Below, one piece after another: positions 17,118-26,834 of a stretch of 64,000 nucleotides of DNA. Position numbers and translations under genes: made by a program. Source of the DNA: Agrobacterium vitis (GTDB taxonomy: Bacteria > Pseudomonadota > Alphaproteobacteria > Rhizobiales > Rhizobiaceae); NCBI RefSeq assembly GCF_013426735.1, contig NZ_AP023272.1:2214501-2278500 (forward strand), written 5' to 3'. Below the pieces are notes generated by a model. The model saw only the letters and a list, made by a program, of their open reading frames with translations. It was not told the DNA's origin and ran no database searches. Every line of letters begins with the position of its first letter. Within the stretch, counting starts at the first letter, position 1.

Positions 17118-18571
17118 GCCAGACGGTCTCCGAGGAGAAATTGAAGGGCGCGGTCGAGCCTTATATGCGGAATAGACAGCTTTATGCCGCCGCCTGTTTC
17201 GTCCAGTTCCGGCGGACGAAACCGGATTATGTTGAGATCCGGCCCGGTGTCTTTTCCGGATTTTGGCGTTTGAAACAGGCTTTCGATATTATCCGGCAGG
17301 TCGCCAGGAAAGACGGCTGTCTTGCGGTTGCCATCGAATCGCTCACCGCCGATGGTTTCGCCCTGCATCGGCGTGCCGACCACGACCGGCAGCAGATGGC
17401 CATCCTGCTTGACGGTTGCTTCCCGCGTTGCCCGCACCGAGGCCAGGGCGACGACCTCGATACCCGCGCCCGCCATGCCGATGGAGGTGATGGCCCCATC
17501 CACCAGCCGCCTGGTGACGGCCTGCAATTGCTCATGACTTTCATGGTGCAGATGGTCGGCCTTGGTGGCGGCAACCAGAACCTTGTCGATCCGCCGTCCA
17601 AGCAGGCCCCGCAGCCAGCTGGAACTGCCGGGGCGAAAGCAGGTCAGCACATCGGCCAGCGCCCGCTCCAGGTCCTGCACCGCTTCCGGTCCGCGATTGA
17701 TGGCCTGAAGCGCATCTACAAGAACGATTTGTCGATCGAGACGGGCGAAATGTTCACGAAAGAACGGTTTGACCACCACGCTTTTGTAGGATTCGAAACG
17801 CCGTTCCATCATGGCACGCAGCGAACCCCGGATGATCTTTGTGTCGGGCGTCAATGCCAGGGGCGCAAAGGTCAGCGCTGGCGATCCGTCAAGATCGCCC
17901 GGCATCAGGAATCGGCCAGGCGGCAGCGTCGAAAGCGACCGCTCGTCGGCCTTGCAGGCTTTCAGGTAGTCGGCAAAGGCTTCCGCCAATTGGCGGGCTG
18001 TGGTTTCGTCGGCGGGCGCATCTGGATCGACCCGGTTTGCCAATCCCAGCCAACGCGCCGACAATTCCTTGCGGATGCCGGTCTGGGCCAGTTCCACGGT
18101 GTTGCGGCTGAAGGTCTCATAACCCTGAGCGAGAAGCGGAAGATCCAACAGCCACTCGCCGGGATAATCGACGATGTCGATGGCCAGTTTACCGGAGGAA
18201 AATATCCGGCCCCAGCTGCTGGCACTTTGATACTCCACCACCAGCCGCAGTTCTGAAATGGCCCGGGTAGAGCCTGGCCAGACCCGATCGCGGACCAGGG
18301 CGCGAATATGGTCTTCATATTGAAAGCGCGGTACGGCGTCATCCGGCTGCGGTTCCAAGGTGACGCGGGAAATCCGGCCTGATTGCAGCGGCTCGAACAA
18401 GGGCAGGCGACCACCATTCAGCAGATTATGGACCAGTGAGGAGATGAACACGGTTTTGCCGGCCCGCGACAGGCCCGTGACCCCGAGACGGATCGTTGGA
18501 TACAGCAGGTTCGAGGCCCGGTCGGCAAGATTGTCGAGCGCGATGCGGGTCTCGTCGGTAAAACTGGTCAT
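17114..18571 (-). CDS. YcjX-like P-loop protein (DUF463)
   Basis: The protein is about 485 residues with an N-terminal P-loop GLSRAGKTVFI near residues 36-46 and a Walker B-like IDIVDYPGEWLLDLP, a GTPase-type DxPG. VLVAATKADHLH resembles the NKxD specificity loop. DUF463/YcjX proteins are predicted stress-related GTPases. The ATG at 18571 (MTSFTDETR) is preferred over the GTG at 18583. Translation is coupled to the downstream YcjF-like gene by a four-base overlap. Confidence 0.87.
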   Translation of the reverse strand: MTSFTDETRIALDNLADRASNLLYPTIRLGVTGLSRAGKTVFISSLVHNLLNGGRLPLFEPLQSGRISRVTLEPQPDDAVPRFQYEDHIRALVRDRVWPGSTRAISELRLVVEYQSASSWGRIFSSGKLAIDIVDYPGEWLLDLPLLAQGYETFSRNTVELAQTGIRKELSARWLGLANRVDPDAPADETTARQLAEAFADYLKACKADERSLSTLPPGRFLMPGDLDGSPALTFAPLALTPDTKIIRGSLRAMMERRFESYKSVVVKPFFREHFARLDRQIVLVDALQAINRGPEAVQDLERALADVLTCFRPGSSSWLRGLLGRRIDKVLVAATKADHLHHESHEQLQAVTRRLVDGAITSIGMAGAGIEVVALASVRATREATVKQDGHLLPVVVGTPMQGETIGGERFDGNRKTAVFPGDLPDNIESLFQTPKSGKDTGPDLNIIRFRPPELDETGGGIKLSIPHIRLDRALQFLLGDRLA

Positions 18572-18718
18572 GGATGGCGGCACTGGGCAATGGTCCTGTT
18601 GTTTGCCTGCATATAGGGTGTGCGCCAGCGGATTGAAGGCTTGGGTCTAAGACCATTGCGTCATGATCGCTTGCGCCCCTATGTGCGCCTTTGCCCCATC
18701 CGCTTTTGTAGCCGACCC

Positions 18719-19219
18719 TCAGGGCTGAAGAAAGTCCACCAACTGCCAACGGCTTGGGGTGTCTGCTGCGTCGATAATCGCCAGTCCGCCCGCCGGGTAA
18801 CCCTGCGGAATGGTGCTGGCCAAAGCCTGTTCGCCGATCAGCACATGCAGACATTCCTCGATTGCCGGATTATGGCCGATCAGCATGATCGACCCCTGTT
18901 GGGAAGAGGAGCGAAGGATTTCCAGATAGGTCTCGGCGCCACCGTTATAAAGCGCATCGACATAGCGGATTTCCACATCCTCTGCGCACATGCTGCGGCG
19001 CACGGCATCCGCCGTCTGACGGCATCTGACGGCCGTCGAACAGATCACCAGATCGGGGCGGTAACCTTTGTCGGCAGCCATGCCGGTTATCATCTCGGCA
19101 TGGGCGTAACCCGTATTGCTCAAGGGTCTGTCGAAATCCTTTTGCCCGGCCCCAGGCCAATCGGCGGCTGCATGCCGCATGAGATAGACCCGGAAAGGTT
19201 TGGAGACGGTGACGGTCAT
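18719..19219 (-). CDS. SixA-type histidine phosphatase
   Basis: The 166-residue histidine phosphatase superfamily protein has VYLMRHAAADWPG near residues 11-23, containing the phospho-acceptor RHA form of the RHG motif. The second catalytic His is in IMLIGHNPAIEE near 120. SixA enzymes dephosphorylate histidine-containing phosphotransfer proteins; the real target here is unknown. The frame is complete and stands alone, 135 bases upstream of the YcjX-like gene on the same strand. Confidence 0.85.
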   Translation of the reverse strand: MTVTVSKPFRVYLMRHAAADWPGAGQKDFDRPLSNTGYAHAEMITGMAADKGYRPDLVICSTAVRCRQTADAVRRSMCAEDVEIRYVDALYNGGAETYLEILRSSSQQGSIMLIGHNPAIEECLHVLIGEQALASTIPQGYPAGGLAIIDAADTPSRWQLVDFLQP

Positions 19220-19453
19220 GCAGATGGTGTCCGTTGGATCGAAGCCTTACCTATCCCGCCAGTTCATGCGGCGTCAACAGGATGGGTTGTAGCGTCTGGA
19301 AGAGGTAAGTGACCCGGCTGGGGACTCTGGGTGTAAACCTTTGTCAAGGGGTTCTGCGACAAATAAGCAACAGAGGCGAAAAACGATGAAAAAATAGTCC
19401 TTTAGCTGATTTTTGTAACAGATTTAAAAATCAAGGAAAGCCTTGAGTAAGGC

Positions 19454-19482
19454 TTGAATGCGACCTTTTCAAAGTATATACG
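19454..19482 (+). promoter_or_regulatory. candidate sigma70 promoter of dksA
   Basis: TTGAAT (19454-19459), 17 bases, then TATACG (19477-19482), ending 33 bases before the TTG start of dksA. Spacing is ideal and the region is AT-rich. Confidence 0.5.
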
Positions 19483-19515
19483 TCCGCCATTGAGATGTTC
19501 TTCAGGAGAATCGCG

Positions 19516-19935
19516 TTGAGTGAGAAGATCAATCTTAGCGACTATGTGCTCTCGGATGACGACGAGTTCATGAACGCGAACCAGCGAGCTTATTTTCGCG
19601 CCAAGTTGATCGCTTGGAAAAACGACATCCTGCGTGAGGCAAGGGAAACCCTCGGCCATCTCGCGGAAGAGAGTGCCAATCACCCTGACCTGGCAGACCG
19701 GGCATCTTCGGAAACCGACCGCGCAATCGAGCTTCGGGCGCGTGACCGGCAGCGCAAGCTGATCTCCAAGATCGATGCTGCATTGCAACGGATCGACGAT
19801 GGCACCTACGGCTATTGTGAGGAAACCGGCGAGCCAATCGGCTTGAAGCGCCTCGACGCCCGCCCGATCGCGACCTTGTCGATCGAAGCGCAGGAACGCC
19901 ACGAGCGACGCGAAAAAGTCTATCGCGACGAATAG
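19516..19935 (+). CDS. dksA: DksA family RNA polymerase-binding transcription factor
   Basis: The 139-residue protein has a helical coiled-coil N-terminal part (RAYFRAKLIAWKNDILRE...DRASSETDRAIELRARDRQ) with the acidic tip, then the zinc-finger-like C-terminus YGYCEETGEPIGLKRLDARP. Only one of the four zinc-finger Cys is present, as in some alphaproteobacterial DksA proteins. DksA works with ppGpp on RNA polymerase during the stringent response. The TTG at 19516 follows AGGAG by 7 bases and gives the normal family N-terminus; an ATG at 19495 would add seven unrelated residues. Confidence 0.93.
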   Translation: MSEKINLSDYVLSDDDEFMNANQRAYFRAKLIAWKNDILREARETLGHLAEESANHPDLADRASSETDRAIELRARDRQRKLISKIDAALQRIDDGTYGYCEETGEPIGLKRLDARPIATLSIEAQERHERREKVYRDE

Positions 19936-19960
19936 AGCAAAAATAGTCAGCGCAGCGTTC

Positions 19961-19998
19961 AGAAGAAAAGGCACGCAGTGATTTTGCGTGCGTCTTCT
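19961..19998 (+). terminator. hairpin terminator after dksA
   Basis: GCACGCA (19971-19977) pairs with TGCGTGC (19985-19991), and outer arms AGAAGA/TCTTCT (19961-19966, 19993-19998) extend the stem. The T-run is short, so terminator strength is uncertain. Confidence 0.55.
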
Positions 19999-20068
19999 GC
20001 GCAGAGAAGCATGACTAAGCGCAAGCGTACCGTAGCCGTAAGAGCGCGCTGAAACCCATAACGCCCGT

Positions 20069-20209
20069 CTATGCGGCTGTTTTTAGAACAGCGTCTTCCG
20101 TTTTGGTAGCCTGTTGAAGGTTTTCCAGATCATCGTCAATCGATGCAAAGCCTTTTGCATAAGTCAGTCCGCCGCCGTGGCCTGTTGAGGTACATGGCAG
20201 CGGAGTCGA
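20069..20209 (-). pseudogene. possible 3' remnant of a protein gene
   Basis: This minus-strand frame is open for about 46 codons but has no ATG, GTG or TTG near its 5' limit, where a stop codon cuts it. The translation ends TYAKGFASIDDDLENLQQ then ATKTEDAVLKTAA, a composition like a genuine helical protein C-terminus. I do not recognise the parent gene. It may be a decayed gene, or chance. Confidence 0.3.
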
Positions 20210-20340
20210 TTATGTATTGAATGCCCCTAGTGCACTGACGCATTCACTTCGTTCATGCTTTCGTGCACTCATTTTTTGTTTATGTATCGATTTTTCCAAA
20301 CTCGGCTGAAGCCTCCGTTTGGATCGATGTACTAGGATAT

Positions 20341-20358
20341 TATGCGTATTAACGCATA
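20341..20358. repeat. short palindrome with 7-bp arms
   Basis: TATGCGT and ACGCATA are separated by ATTA. Its size suits a dimeric regulator operator; nothing identifies the protein. Confidence 0.35.
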
Positions 20359-20419
20359 TAAACGTTAGCCCCCTCTTTAGAGGGTGTCAGGGGCCAACTA
20401 TCCCTTATGAGATTATCTT

Positions 20420-20454
20420 TCGGAAAAATTAGTTTTCACCTTTCGTAAGGCGAA
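20420..20454 (-). terminator. terminator of fliO
   Basis: On the minus strand, TTCGCCTT (20447-20454) pairs with AAGGTGAA (20435-20442), allowing one G-T pair, followed by AAACTAATTTTTC. It begins 2 bases after the fliO stop. Confidence 0.6.
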
Positions 20455-20456
20455 CT

Positions 20457-21917
20457 CTAATTCTTGCGCGGAGCGCCCATTTCACCGAAAATCCGGGCGA
20501 TTTCGTCCTGCAAATTGCCTTCCTTCGGTGCGGGGTCGGATGTCACGGTGGCTTGAGGATTGGCACCGGGCGGCATTCTGATCGGCGCAATGGCACGGGC
20601 AACCGGTGGTTCAACGGTTGGTTTTGGACGCGCCGCTGGCTGGGTCAGAATTTCGCCGTCGAGGATCTTTTCAAATTCACTTTTCAGAGTGTCGAGGTCG
20701 GGCCCGGAATCTTCCTGCGGGGTTTTCTCGGCAGCAGGCTCAGGTGACAGGTCGATCTCTTCGGGCGGGGTCGGGCTCTTGTAGCGATCTGCGGAAAAAG
20801 GTTCGACCCGTGCTTTCAATACCCGTTCGCGCGCAGCATCCAGCAACAGGCTGGCCTCCTGCGGGGATGTCGTCGCTGGCGCAACCCGAGGCTCGGAAAC
20901 CGGCATCGACACGTCGGCGGGCTTGCTCGCCATCATGGGCGGCTCAACGTCCGGTGCAGTTTCAGCCGGTGCCTCGTTGCGATCAATGCTCGATGGCGGG
21001 TTGATAACCGGCGCCGGTGACGGTGGTGGTGGCGAAACAGCGGTCGCAGGCTCGGTGGTGGTGGTCTCGGTTGACCGCGGCTCGGCTCTGACATTGGACG
21101 CCATCGGAATTTCCGGGGCCACTGCCGCAGTCAAAGGTTCGGGGGCCGCTTGTCGGTTCTCGTCCTGTGCTACCGCCTGGGTTTGAGTGACTGGAGCCTT
21201 TGTTGGTTGAGCATGGGGCGGTTGAACCTGCTGAGGTGCGCGTTCGACGCTCTGTGGACGCTGAATAGTGTCTTCAGGTTTGGACTTTAGCGCAGCGGGG
21301 GCTTGCATCGGTTTTTGCCCAAGAGGCTGTGGGGCAGGCGGTGCGGGCATTGCTTGGGCGGCAGTGGATACGGTCTCCTGAGACTGAGCCGTGGTAATCG
21401 GTCTCGCAACTGGTTTCTGAGGCGGTGCAGAGACTGGCTGCGGACGCGGCTCTTGTCGGGTCGGTTGGATATCCAGCCGCGATGGCGGGGTCTGCAACGC
21501 GGCTTGGGTCGTCGGTTCAGTTTCTTTGACTTGGCGTGAGGCCAGTGCTGCCAATTCCTGAGCCTTGAGGAGCTCCTGGTTCCTGACAAGTGCCTCATTG
21601 GCGGCAAGCTCCCCGGCCAGATAGGCCTTCGGCTCGCCAATGCCGCTTTCGACCACGATATCAGTCGGGCCGCCGATCAGGATGAGATGCTCGATATTGT
21701 CGCGGCGAATCAGCACCAGCCGGCGACGCGCATCCACGGCGGCGGCATCCAGCACCTGCAAGCGTGGTTGGCGATTGCGCCCACCACGCACGAAGGGCGA
21801 CGGCGCCCGGTTTTTCAGGATCCACAATATCACGACCAGCACGGCGAGGGCGAGAAACACCCCGCCAGCGGCAATCAGGAAGCGGCTGCCATAGGCGTTG
21901 AGAATATCGTCCATCAT
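20457..21917 (-). CDS. fliO: FliO/MopB-like flagellar biogenesis protein with long disordered tail
   Basis: About 486 residues. A single transmembrane helix near residues 14-33 (FLAVFL-type hydrophobic run) is followed by the FliO core LQVLDAAAVDARRRLVLIRRDNIEHLILIGG (residues about 50-80), cited here in part. From about 110 on it is a Pro/Gln/Ala/Glu-rich, probably disordered tail, with a short helical motif near the C-terminus (LQDEIARIFGEM). FliO assists assembly of the flagellar export gate in the inner membrane. The tail makes it several times longer than enterobacterial FliO. The ATG at 21917 follows GGAG; an ATG 33 bases upstream is less likely. It is isolated from other flagellar genes and divergent from cckA. 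Confidence 0.75.
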   Translation of the reverse strand: MMDDILNAYGSRFLIAAGGVFLALAVLVVILWILKNRAPSPFVRGGRNRQPRLQVLDAAAVDARRRLVLIRRDNIEHLILIGGPTDIVVESGIGEPKAYLAGELAANEALVRNQELLKAQELAALASRQVKETEPTTQAALQTPPSRLDIQPTRQEPRPQPVSAPPQKPVARPITTAQSQETVSTAAQAMPAPPAPQPLGQKPMQAPAALKSKPEDTIQRPQSVERAPQQVQPPHAQPTKAPVTQTQAVAQDENRQAAPEPLTAAVAPEIPMASNVRAEPRSTETTTTEPATAVSPPPPSPAPVINPPSSIDRNEAPAETAPDVEPPMMASKPADVSMPVSEPRVAPATTSPQEASLLLDAARERVLKARVEPFSADRYKSPTPPEEIDLSPEPAAEKTPQEDSGPDLDTLKSEFEKILDGEILTQPAARPKPTVEPPVARAIAPIRMPPGANPQATVTSDPAPKEGNLQDEIARIFGEMGAPRKN

Positions 21918-22343
21918 GGTGGCTGTCTCCGTCCGAGTATCGGTGGTCATTCTACGCAATTTTCGACTTTGCCTTTGAAAAACGAGGCAAAGCTATACGG
22001 GCTCTATATGGCGCATCGCACCATGGCCAAGCAAGCTCCGGCATTTATTCCCTGCCTATTTATTGCGATTGCCCACGAAGTGAAGGGGTAAGGTGCCGAA
22101 GATCTGCACCAGATTGCGCATCAGAGTGTGGGATTGGCTGTGAATGGTCGGCAATGGTGGCCTTGCTGTGCTTTTTGCTGCCCATTCAAGTTGGTAAAGA
22201 TGTTGCTAACCGTGATTCCCGGCAATGGCGACGGGACAGGCCGTGCGAGACCAGCTATCGTGGCGGCAATGCTGCCGGATGATAAGGTGCCGGGTGACAA
22301 GGCGCCGGATAACAAGGCAAATGAACGCCGAGATGAGGACCGA
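21918..22343. other. divergent intergenic region between fliO and cckA
   Basis: About 425 bases holding the two promoters. The open frame that continues upstream of cckA through this stretch is Cys/Trp-rich at its start and lacks a ribosome-binding site, so it is not counted as coding. No repeat or RNA gene was seen. Confidence 0.5.
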
Positions 22344-24962
22344 ATGACAAACCAGCAGCAGACAGACGAAAGCGTAGGCCCGCTGGTGGATCGCAGGCCG
22401 AGTAGCGGGGCCGCGTTTCGCATCGTCATCCTGGCCTTTGTTCTGCTGGCCGCCGCCGCCGCATTCGTGGTCTTTAAAAACTCCCTGGATAACCAGATCG
22501 TGCTGGGTGTGCTCGGCGTACTGGCCATTGTTGGCATTTTCTTTCTGGTCTCGGCGATCATCGGGTTTATCGAAGTCATGCCGCAGACGCCTTCGGACGG
22601 TCTGGGCCGCGCCTTCCTTGACAGCCAGAGTGAGGGAACGCTGGTCACCGATCCGCGTGGACACATTATCTATGCCAATGCCGCCTATGGCCGGATGACT
22701 GGCGCACGCCGGGCGACAGATGTGCAGACATTGGAAGCGCTGTTGTCTCGCCATCGCGAGGCTGGTGAAGCACTTTACCGGCTGATCAACGGCTTGCGCG
22801 AGGACCGGGACGGGCAGGAGGAATTTCGGCTGCTGAAGCCGCTGGGGCCTTTTTCCGACAATGGCTCCGGCGCGCATTGGTACCGGTTGCGGGCTCGCCG
22901 TCTGATGGAGAAGGGGCCGCATAAAGGCCTTCAGATCTGGCAGATTGCCGACATTACCGCCGACCGCGACGACCAGGAACGGTTTTTCAAGGAATTACAG
23001 AACGCGATCGATTACCTCGATCATGCGCCAGCTGGCTTCTTTTCGGCTGGCCGCAAGGGCGAGATCTTCTATCTGAACGCCACCCTGTCGGAATGGCTCG
23101 GCATCGATCTCACGCAATTTTCGCCAGGCGCCATCTATCTCAAAGACCTGGTTGCGGGCGAGGGCATGGCGCTGATCCAGTCGGTACAGGCCGAACCCGG
23201 CCTGTCGAAGACCGCGACGCTTGATCTCGATCTGCGCCGAGCCGATGGCCGCAGTTTTCCCGCTCGTCTTGTCCATAGGGTCCGCTCGGCTCGCGATGGC
23301 GCGCCGGGGGAGAGCCGGACGATCGTGCTGGCCCGTCAGGAGGTCATTGCCGGTGACCGTTCGGATTCCTCGGCCTCCATGCGCTTTACCCGGTTTTTCA
23401 ACAATACGCCGATGGCCATTGCCTCAGTGGACGGGCAGGGGCGCATCCTGCGCACCAATGCGCCTTTCCTGAAATTCTTTTCTGATGTCGTTTCCCGGGA
23501 CGATATCGACCGCAAGATCCGGCTGGATGCCGTCCTGCATGATAACGAGCGTCCGGTTTTCGCCGAGGCGCTGTCGCAGGCGCGCGACCGGCAGGTGGAC
23601 ATTGCACCAATCGATTCGCGCCATCCGCTGGATGACATGCGTCATTTCCGGTTCTACGTGAACGCGGTCATCGACCAGAGCGACGAGGCGCCGGAAGAGG
23701 CGGCCATCGTTTACGCGGTTGACGTCACCGATCAGAAGGCGCTGGAAACCCAGATGGCCCAAACGCAGAAGATGAATGCCGTCGGCACGCTGGCCGGGGG
23801 TATCGCCCATGACTTCAACAATGTTCTGACCGCGATTCTTCTGTCTTCTGACCATCTGCTGCTTCAGGCGCGGCCTTCGGATTCGAGTTTTGCCGATCTG
23901 ATGGAAATCAAGCGCAATGCCAATCGCGCCGCCGTTCTGGTGCGCCAATTGCTGGCCTTTTCGCGCAAGCAGACCATGCGCCCGACGGTGCTGAACCTGA
24001 CCGATGTGATCGGCGACCTGCGCATGCTGGTCGACCGGCTGATTTCAGGCACCAATGTCAAGCTGCATGTGGATTACGGACGGGATCTTTGGCCGGTCAA
24101 GGCGGATCTTTCTCAATTCGAACAGGTGTTGATCAATCTCTGCGTCAATGCCCGCGATGCCATGCCGCAAGGCGGCAATATCACCATCAGCACCCGCAAT
24201 GTCACCGGAGTCGAAGCGGCCGCCTATAATCACCGCGGCCTGCCGCATGAGGATTTCGTCCTGATCGAAGTGGCCGACAGGGGCACCGGTATCGCGCCTG
24301 AGATCCTCGACAAGATTTTCGAGCCCTTCTTTACCACCAAGGATGTCGGCAAGGGGACCGGGCTGGGACTTGCCATGGTCTATGGCATCGTCAAACAGTC
24401 CGGCGGCTATATCTACCTGGAATCGGAGGTTGGCGAAGGCACGACATTCCGGATTTTCCTGCCGCGCCATATTGTCGAGCCAGTGGTGATCGATGCGACC
24501 CTTGCACCTGGCGCGCAAGCCCAGCAGGGCAATGGCCGAGTTCTGGCTGCGTCCGAATCCGAAAGCTCCAAGGAGCCAGACGACCTGACAGGTAAATCCG
24601 CCGTGGTTCTGCTGGTAGAGGACGAGGACGCCGTGCGGCGCGGCGGCAAACGCATGCTGGAAACCAGGGGCTATACGGTCCACGAGGCCTGTTCCGGCGT
24701 CGAGGCGCTGGAAATCATGGAGGAACTGGAAGGCAAGGTCGATATTGTCGTCTCCGACGTGGTGATGCCGGAAATGGATGGCCCGTCGCTGTTGAAGGAA
24801 TTGCGCAAGACCTATCCGGATATGAAATTCATCTTCGTTTCTGGCTATGCCGAGGATGCATTTGCGCGAAACCTGCCTGCGGATGCCAAGTTCGGATTCC
24901 TGCCTAAGCCCTTCTCCCTCAAGCAATTGGCCATCGCCGTTCGCGAAATGCTGGATGCCTGA
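22344..24962 (+). CDS. cckA: cell cycle hybrid histidine kinase CckA
   Basis: The 872-residue protein has two transmembrane helices (about 25-45 and 53-75) and PAS regions (about 90-210, 225-330 and 345-465). The histidine kinase core has phospho-accepting His489 ([11 protein letters not shown]), N-box [12 protein letters not shown]1 DRGTGIAP (about 645-652) and G2 GKGTGLGL (about 669-676). The C-terminal receiver domain carries Asp805 ([12 protein letters not shown]). CckA phosphorylates ChpT and thereby CtrA and CpdR, and is essential for cell-cycle progression in many Alphaproteobacteria. ATG at 22344 is preceded by GAGGA; the open frame extends 72 codons further upstream without a sensible start. 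Confidence 0.95.
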   Translation: MTNQQQTDESVGPLVDRRPSSGAAFRIVILAFVLLAAAAAFVVFKNSLDNQIVLGVLGVLAIVGIFFLVSAIIGFIEVMPQTPSDGLGRAFLDSQSEGTLVTDPRGHIIYANAAYGRMTGARRATDVQTLEALLSRHREAGEALYRLINGLREDRDGQEEFRLLKPLGPFSDNGSGAHWYRLRARRLMEKGPHKGLQIWQIADITADRDDQERFFKELQNAIDYLDHAPAGFFSAGRKGEIFYLNATLSEWLGIDLTQFSPGAIYLKDLVAGEGMALIQSVQAEPGLSKTATLDLDLRRADGRSFPARLVHRVRSARDGAPGESRTIVLARQEVIAGDRSDSSASMRFTRFFNNTPMAIASVDGQGRILRTNAPFLKFFSDVVSRDDIDRKIRLDAVLHDNERPVFAEALSQARDRQVDIAPIDSRHPLDDMRHFRFYVNAVIDQSDEAPEEAAIVYAVDVTDQKALETQMAQTQKMNAVGTLAGGIAHDFNNVLTAILLSSDHLLLQARPSDSSFADLMEIKRNANRAAVLVRQLLAFSRKQTMRPTVLNLTDVIGDLRMLVDRLISGTNVKLHVDYGRDLWPVKADLSQFEQVLINLCVNARDAMPQGGNITISTRNVTGVEAAAYNHRGLPHEDFVLIEVADRGTGIAPEILDKIFEPFFTTKDVGKGTGLGLAMVYGIVKQSGGYIYLESEVGEGTTFRIFLPRHIVEPVVIDATLAPGAQAQQGNGRVLAASESESSKEPDDLTGKSAVVLLVEDEDAVRRGGKRMLETRGYTVHEACSGVEALEIMEELEGKVDIVVSDVVMPEMDGPSLLKELRKTYPDMKFIFVSGYAEDAFARNLPADAKFGFLPKPFSLKQLAIAVREMLDA

Positions 24963-24991
24963 ACTGACTGTAGATTGAAAATAGGAAGATC

Positions 24992-25019
24992 AATCACGCG
25001 CTCGATGGGGCGCGTGATT
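24992..25019. terminator. hairpin downstream of cckA
   Basis: AATCACGCGC (24992-25001) and GCGCGTGATT (25010-25019) pair perfectly over 10 bp, 30 bases after the cckA stop. There is no T-run, so it may stabilise a 3' end rather than terminate by itself. Confidence 0.45.
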
Positions 25020-25246
25020 GTGCGCGGATCGAGAGTTGAACGGCATATTTGGTGTGACTCTGTTGCTTTAATTGAAAACATTTATTCATGATAATTATAT
25101 TCGTGCTTGCCACATAGAACACCGCGAAATTGCCTTGAATCGATTTCTATAGAAGGGGCCATTGACCTTGGCTTCGACATCTTTTTTGGATTTGCGAATC
25201 GATCACGACATATGGTGCCAAGGCTTGAAGAAAAGGTCGTTATTTT

Positions 25247-26119
25247 ATGACATATATGCTTGCCTGCGCCCTTGCCCGTCGCGAGGCTAAACCTGCAAGT
25301 CGCCTGGGCTTGTCAGTGGTTTTTCCTTTGGCAGTGGCTCTTGGTCTTTCCGGCTGCGGATCAGTTCCATTGACGCAATCGGGCTCGCTCAAGTCCTATG
25401 ACAAGCTGGGCCCTGTCGAGGGCAAGCTCAGCAAATCGCGGGTGTTTCTGGATGAACGGAGCCTTTTGACGGCCCGCTCAATCGCCATTTCACCGACGAA
25501 ATTATCGCCGCTGGCGCGCGCGAAGCTCCATGAGCAAGGCAGCGACCGGCTGGTTTCCAACGCGCTGGATCGGGCATTGTGCATTGATCTCAGCGACAGG
25601 TTTCTTGTGGTTCGCCCCGGCGAACCTGCCGATTTGACCGTGCAAGCGGAGATTACCGACATTGTTCCGACCGGCAAGGTTGCCGCTGGTGTTTCCAAGG
25701 TGACAACGCTTGGAACATCCGCCGTCCTGCCGGTCGGTATTCCCCGTCTTCCGATCGGTCTTGGCGGTCTTGCCGTGGAAGCCGAAGCGCTTACCCCGCA
25801 GGGAACACAAGTCGCGGCAATCGTCTGGTCCAGGGGTGCGAACTCGATAACCAACGGTCCCCGCGTTTCCGAAGTCGGCGATGCCTATGGTCTGGCCTCA
25901 GCCTTTGCCGGCCAGTTTTCGCAGATGCTGCAAAAAGGCCAGAAACCTTCCGGCATCAACCTATCCTTGCCATCAGGGCAAAAGCTGAAATCGGGACTGG
26001 GCGGCGCACCCAAGAATGCCGCCTGCGAAGCCTTCGGCCGCGCGCCGGGCATTGGCGGAATGGTTGGAACCATGGTCGGCGCGCCGCCATCCTGGTCGGA
26101 CAAAGCCGGCAAGCAGTAA
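25247..26119 (+). CDS. DUF3313 family lipoprotein
   Basis: The 290-residue protein has a lipoprotein signal: hydrophobic residues 20-35, then lipobox LSGC with Cys37. The mature part (SYDKLGPVEGKLSKSRVFLD, later LCIDLSDRFLVVRP and VQAEITDIVPTG) matches the DUF3313 pattern of envelope lipoproteins. The function is unknown. An ATG at 25256 is an alternative start. It is monocistronic and converges on the TetR gene. Confidence 0.8.
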   Translation: MTYMLACALARREAKPASRLGLSVVFPLAVALGLSGCGSVPLTQSGSLKSYDKLGPVEGKLSKSRVFLDERSLLTARSIAISPTKLSPLARAKLHEQGSDRLVSNALDRALCIDLSDRFLVVRPGEPADLTVQAEITDIVPTGKVAAGVSKVTTLGTSAVLPVGIPRLPIGLGGLAVEAEALTPQGTQVAAIVWSRGANSITNGPRVSEVGDAYGLASAFAGQFSQMLQKGQKPSGINLSLPSGQKLKSGLGGAPKNAACEAFGRAPGIGGMVGTMVGAPPSWSDKAGKQ

Positions 26120-26174
26120 CGCATACTATCGAGCCTGGAAGCTGTTTTCAGTTTCCAGGTTTCGGTCCACGCCG

Positions 26175-26735
26175 TCAACTTTTGGATTGGCCTTTATGGC
26201 GCAATCCATCCATCAGCAATCCGATCAGCCGATGTGAACGGTCGCGCCATTCCGGGGTGTCGGGCATGGAATAGATACTGGACAAAGCGTGCAGCAGGTC
26301 AGCCTCTCCAATATCGTCGCGGATAAGCTGCTGTTCCTGCGCCTTTGTCATCAGCCGGGCTACCGCATCGCGGATTAGGCCAGACCCCTCCGCAAACAGG
26401 CTGGAATTGGAATTCATAAGAATTTTCAAACTATTGGCCATGCCGCGTTTGGTGGCGATATAGCCCACGAAACGCCGCATCCATTCCTCCAGCGCCATAT
26501 CGGCGGGCAGCGTGGTCGCAAGCTCCGTCGCTGCTTCTGCCAGGCTTGACAATTCGCGCCGGTAAACCGCCTCAACGAGATGTTCGCGCGTCTGAAAATG
26601 ACGGTACAGCGTGCCGATGCCGACACTTGCCTGCCGGGCGATATCCTCAAGCGAGGTTTCAACGCCTTTTTCAGCAAAGGCGAGGGCTGCCACCTCGACC
26701 AATTTCTCCCGGTTTCGCTGGGCATCCGCACGCAT
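26175..26735 (-). CDS. TetR family transcriptional regulator
   Basis: The 186-residue protein has an N-terminal helix-turn-helix (AFAEKGVETSLEDIARQASVG, then IGTLYRHFQTREHLVEAVY) near residues 15-60 and a helical ligand domain of the SbtR-like type. It is divergent from the four-gene aldehyde oxidoreductase operon and very likely controls it. ATG at 26735 has GAAGG 8 bases upstream; a TTG at 26822 would add 29 residues and is less likely because its ribosome-binding site is badly spaced. Confidence 0.88.
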   Translation of the reverse strand: MRADAQRNREKLVEVAALAFAEKGVETSLEDIARQASVGIGTLYRHFQTREHLVEAVYRRELSSLAEAATELATTLPADMALEEWMRRFVGYIATKRGMANSLKILMNSNSSLFAEGSGLIRDAVARLMTKAQEQQLIRDDIGEADLLHALSSIYSMPDTPEWRDRSHRLIGLLMDGLRHKGQSKS

Positions 26736-26804
26736 TTTGGGTGCCTTCGGCGAAGATGTGTTCGAGGCAGCCGATGCCAAAATTCTGCTCCGGGACAATT
26801 GGGG

Positions 26805-26833
26805 CTTGACGAAAGACGACAAACCTCTAGTTT
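26805..26833 (+). promoter_or_regulatory. candidate promoter of the paoABCD-like operon
   Basis: CTTGAC (26805-26810) is an exact rhizobial -35 hexamer; after 17 bases comes TAGTTT (26828-26833). It lies between the divergent TetR gene and the operon. Confidence 0.45.
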
Positions 26834-26834
26834 A

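Larger units (their letters stand above)
19936..20456. other. gene-poor region between dksA and fliO
   Basis: About 520 bases without an intact gene. It holds the dksA terminator hairpin (19961-19998), a minus-strand coding remnant (20069-20209), several palindromes (20236-20275, 20341-20358, 20366-20394) and the fliO terminator (20420-20454). Confidence 0.6.

Noticed and set aside
22128..22343. 72-codon 5' extension of cckA
   Set aside because: No ribosome-binding site at its start and an unusual Cys/Trp-rich N-terminus; the ATG at 22344 has GAGGA and leads straight into the transmembrane segments.
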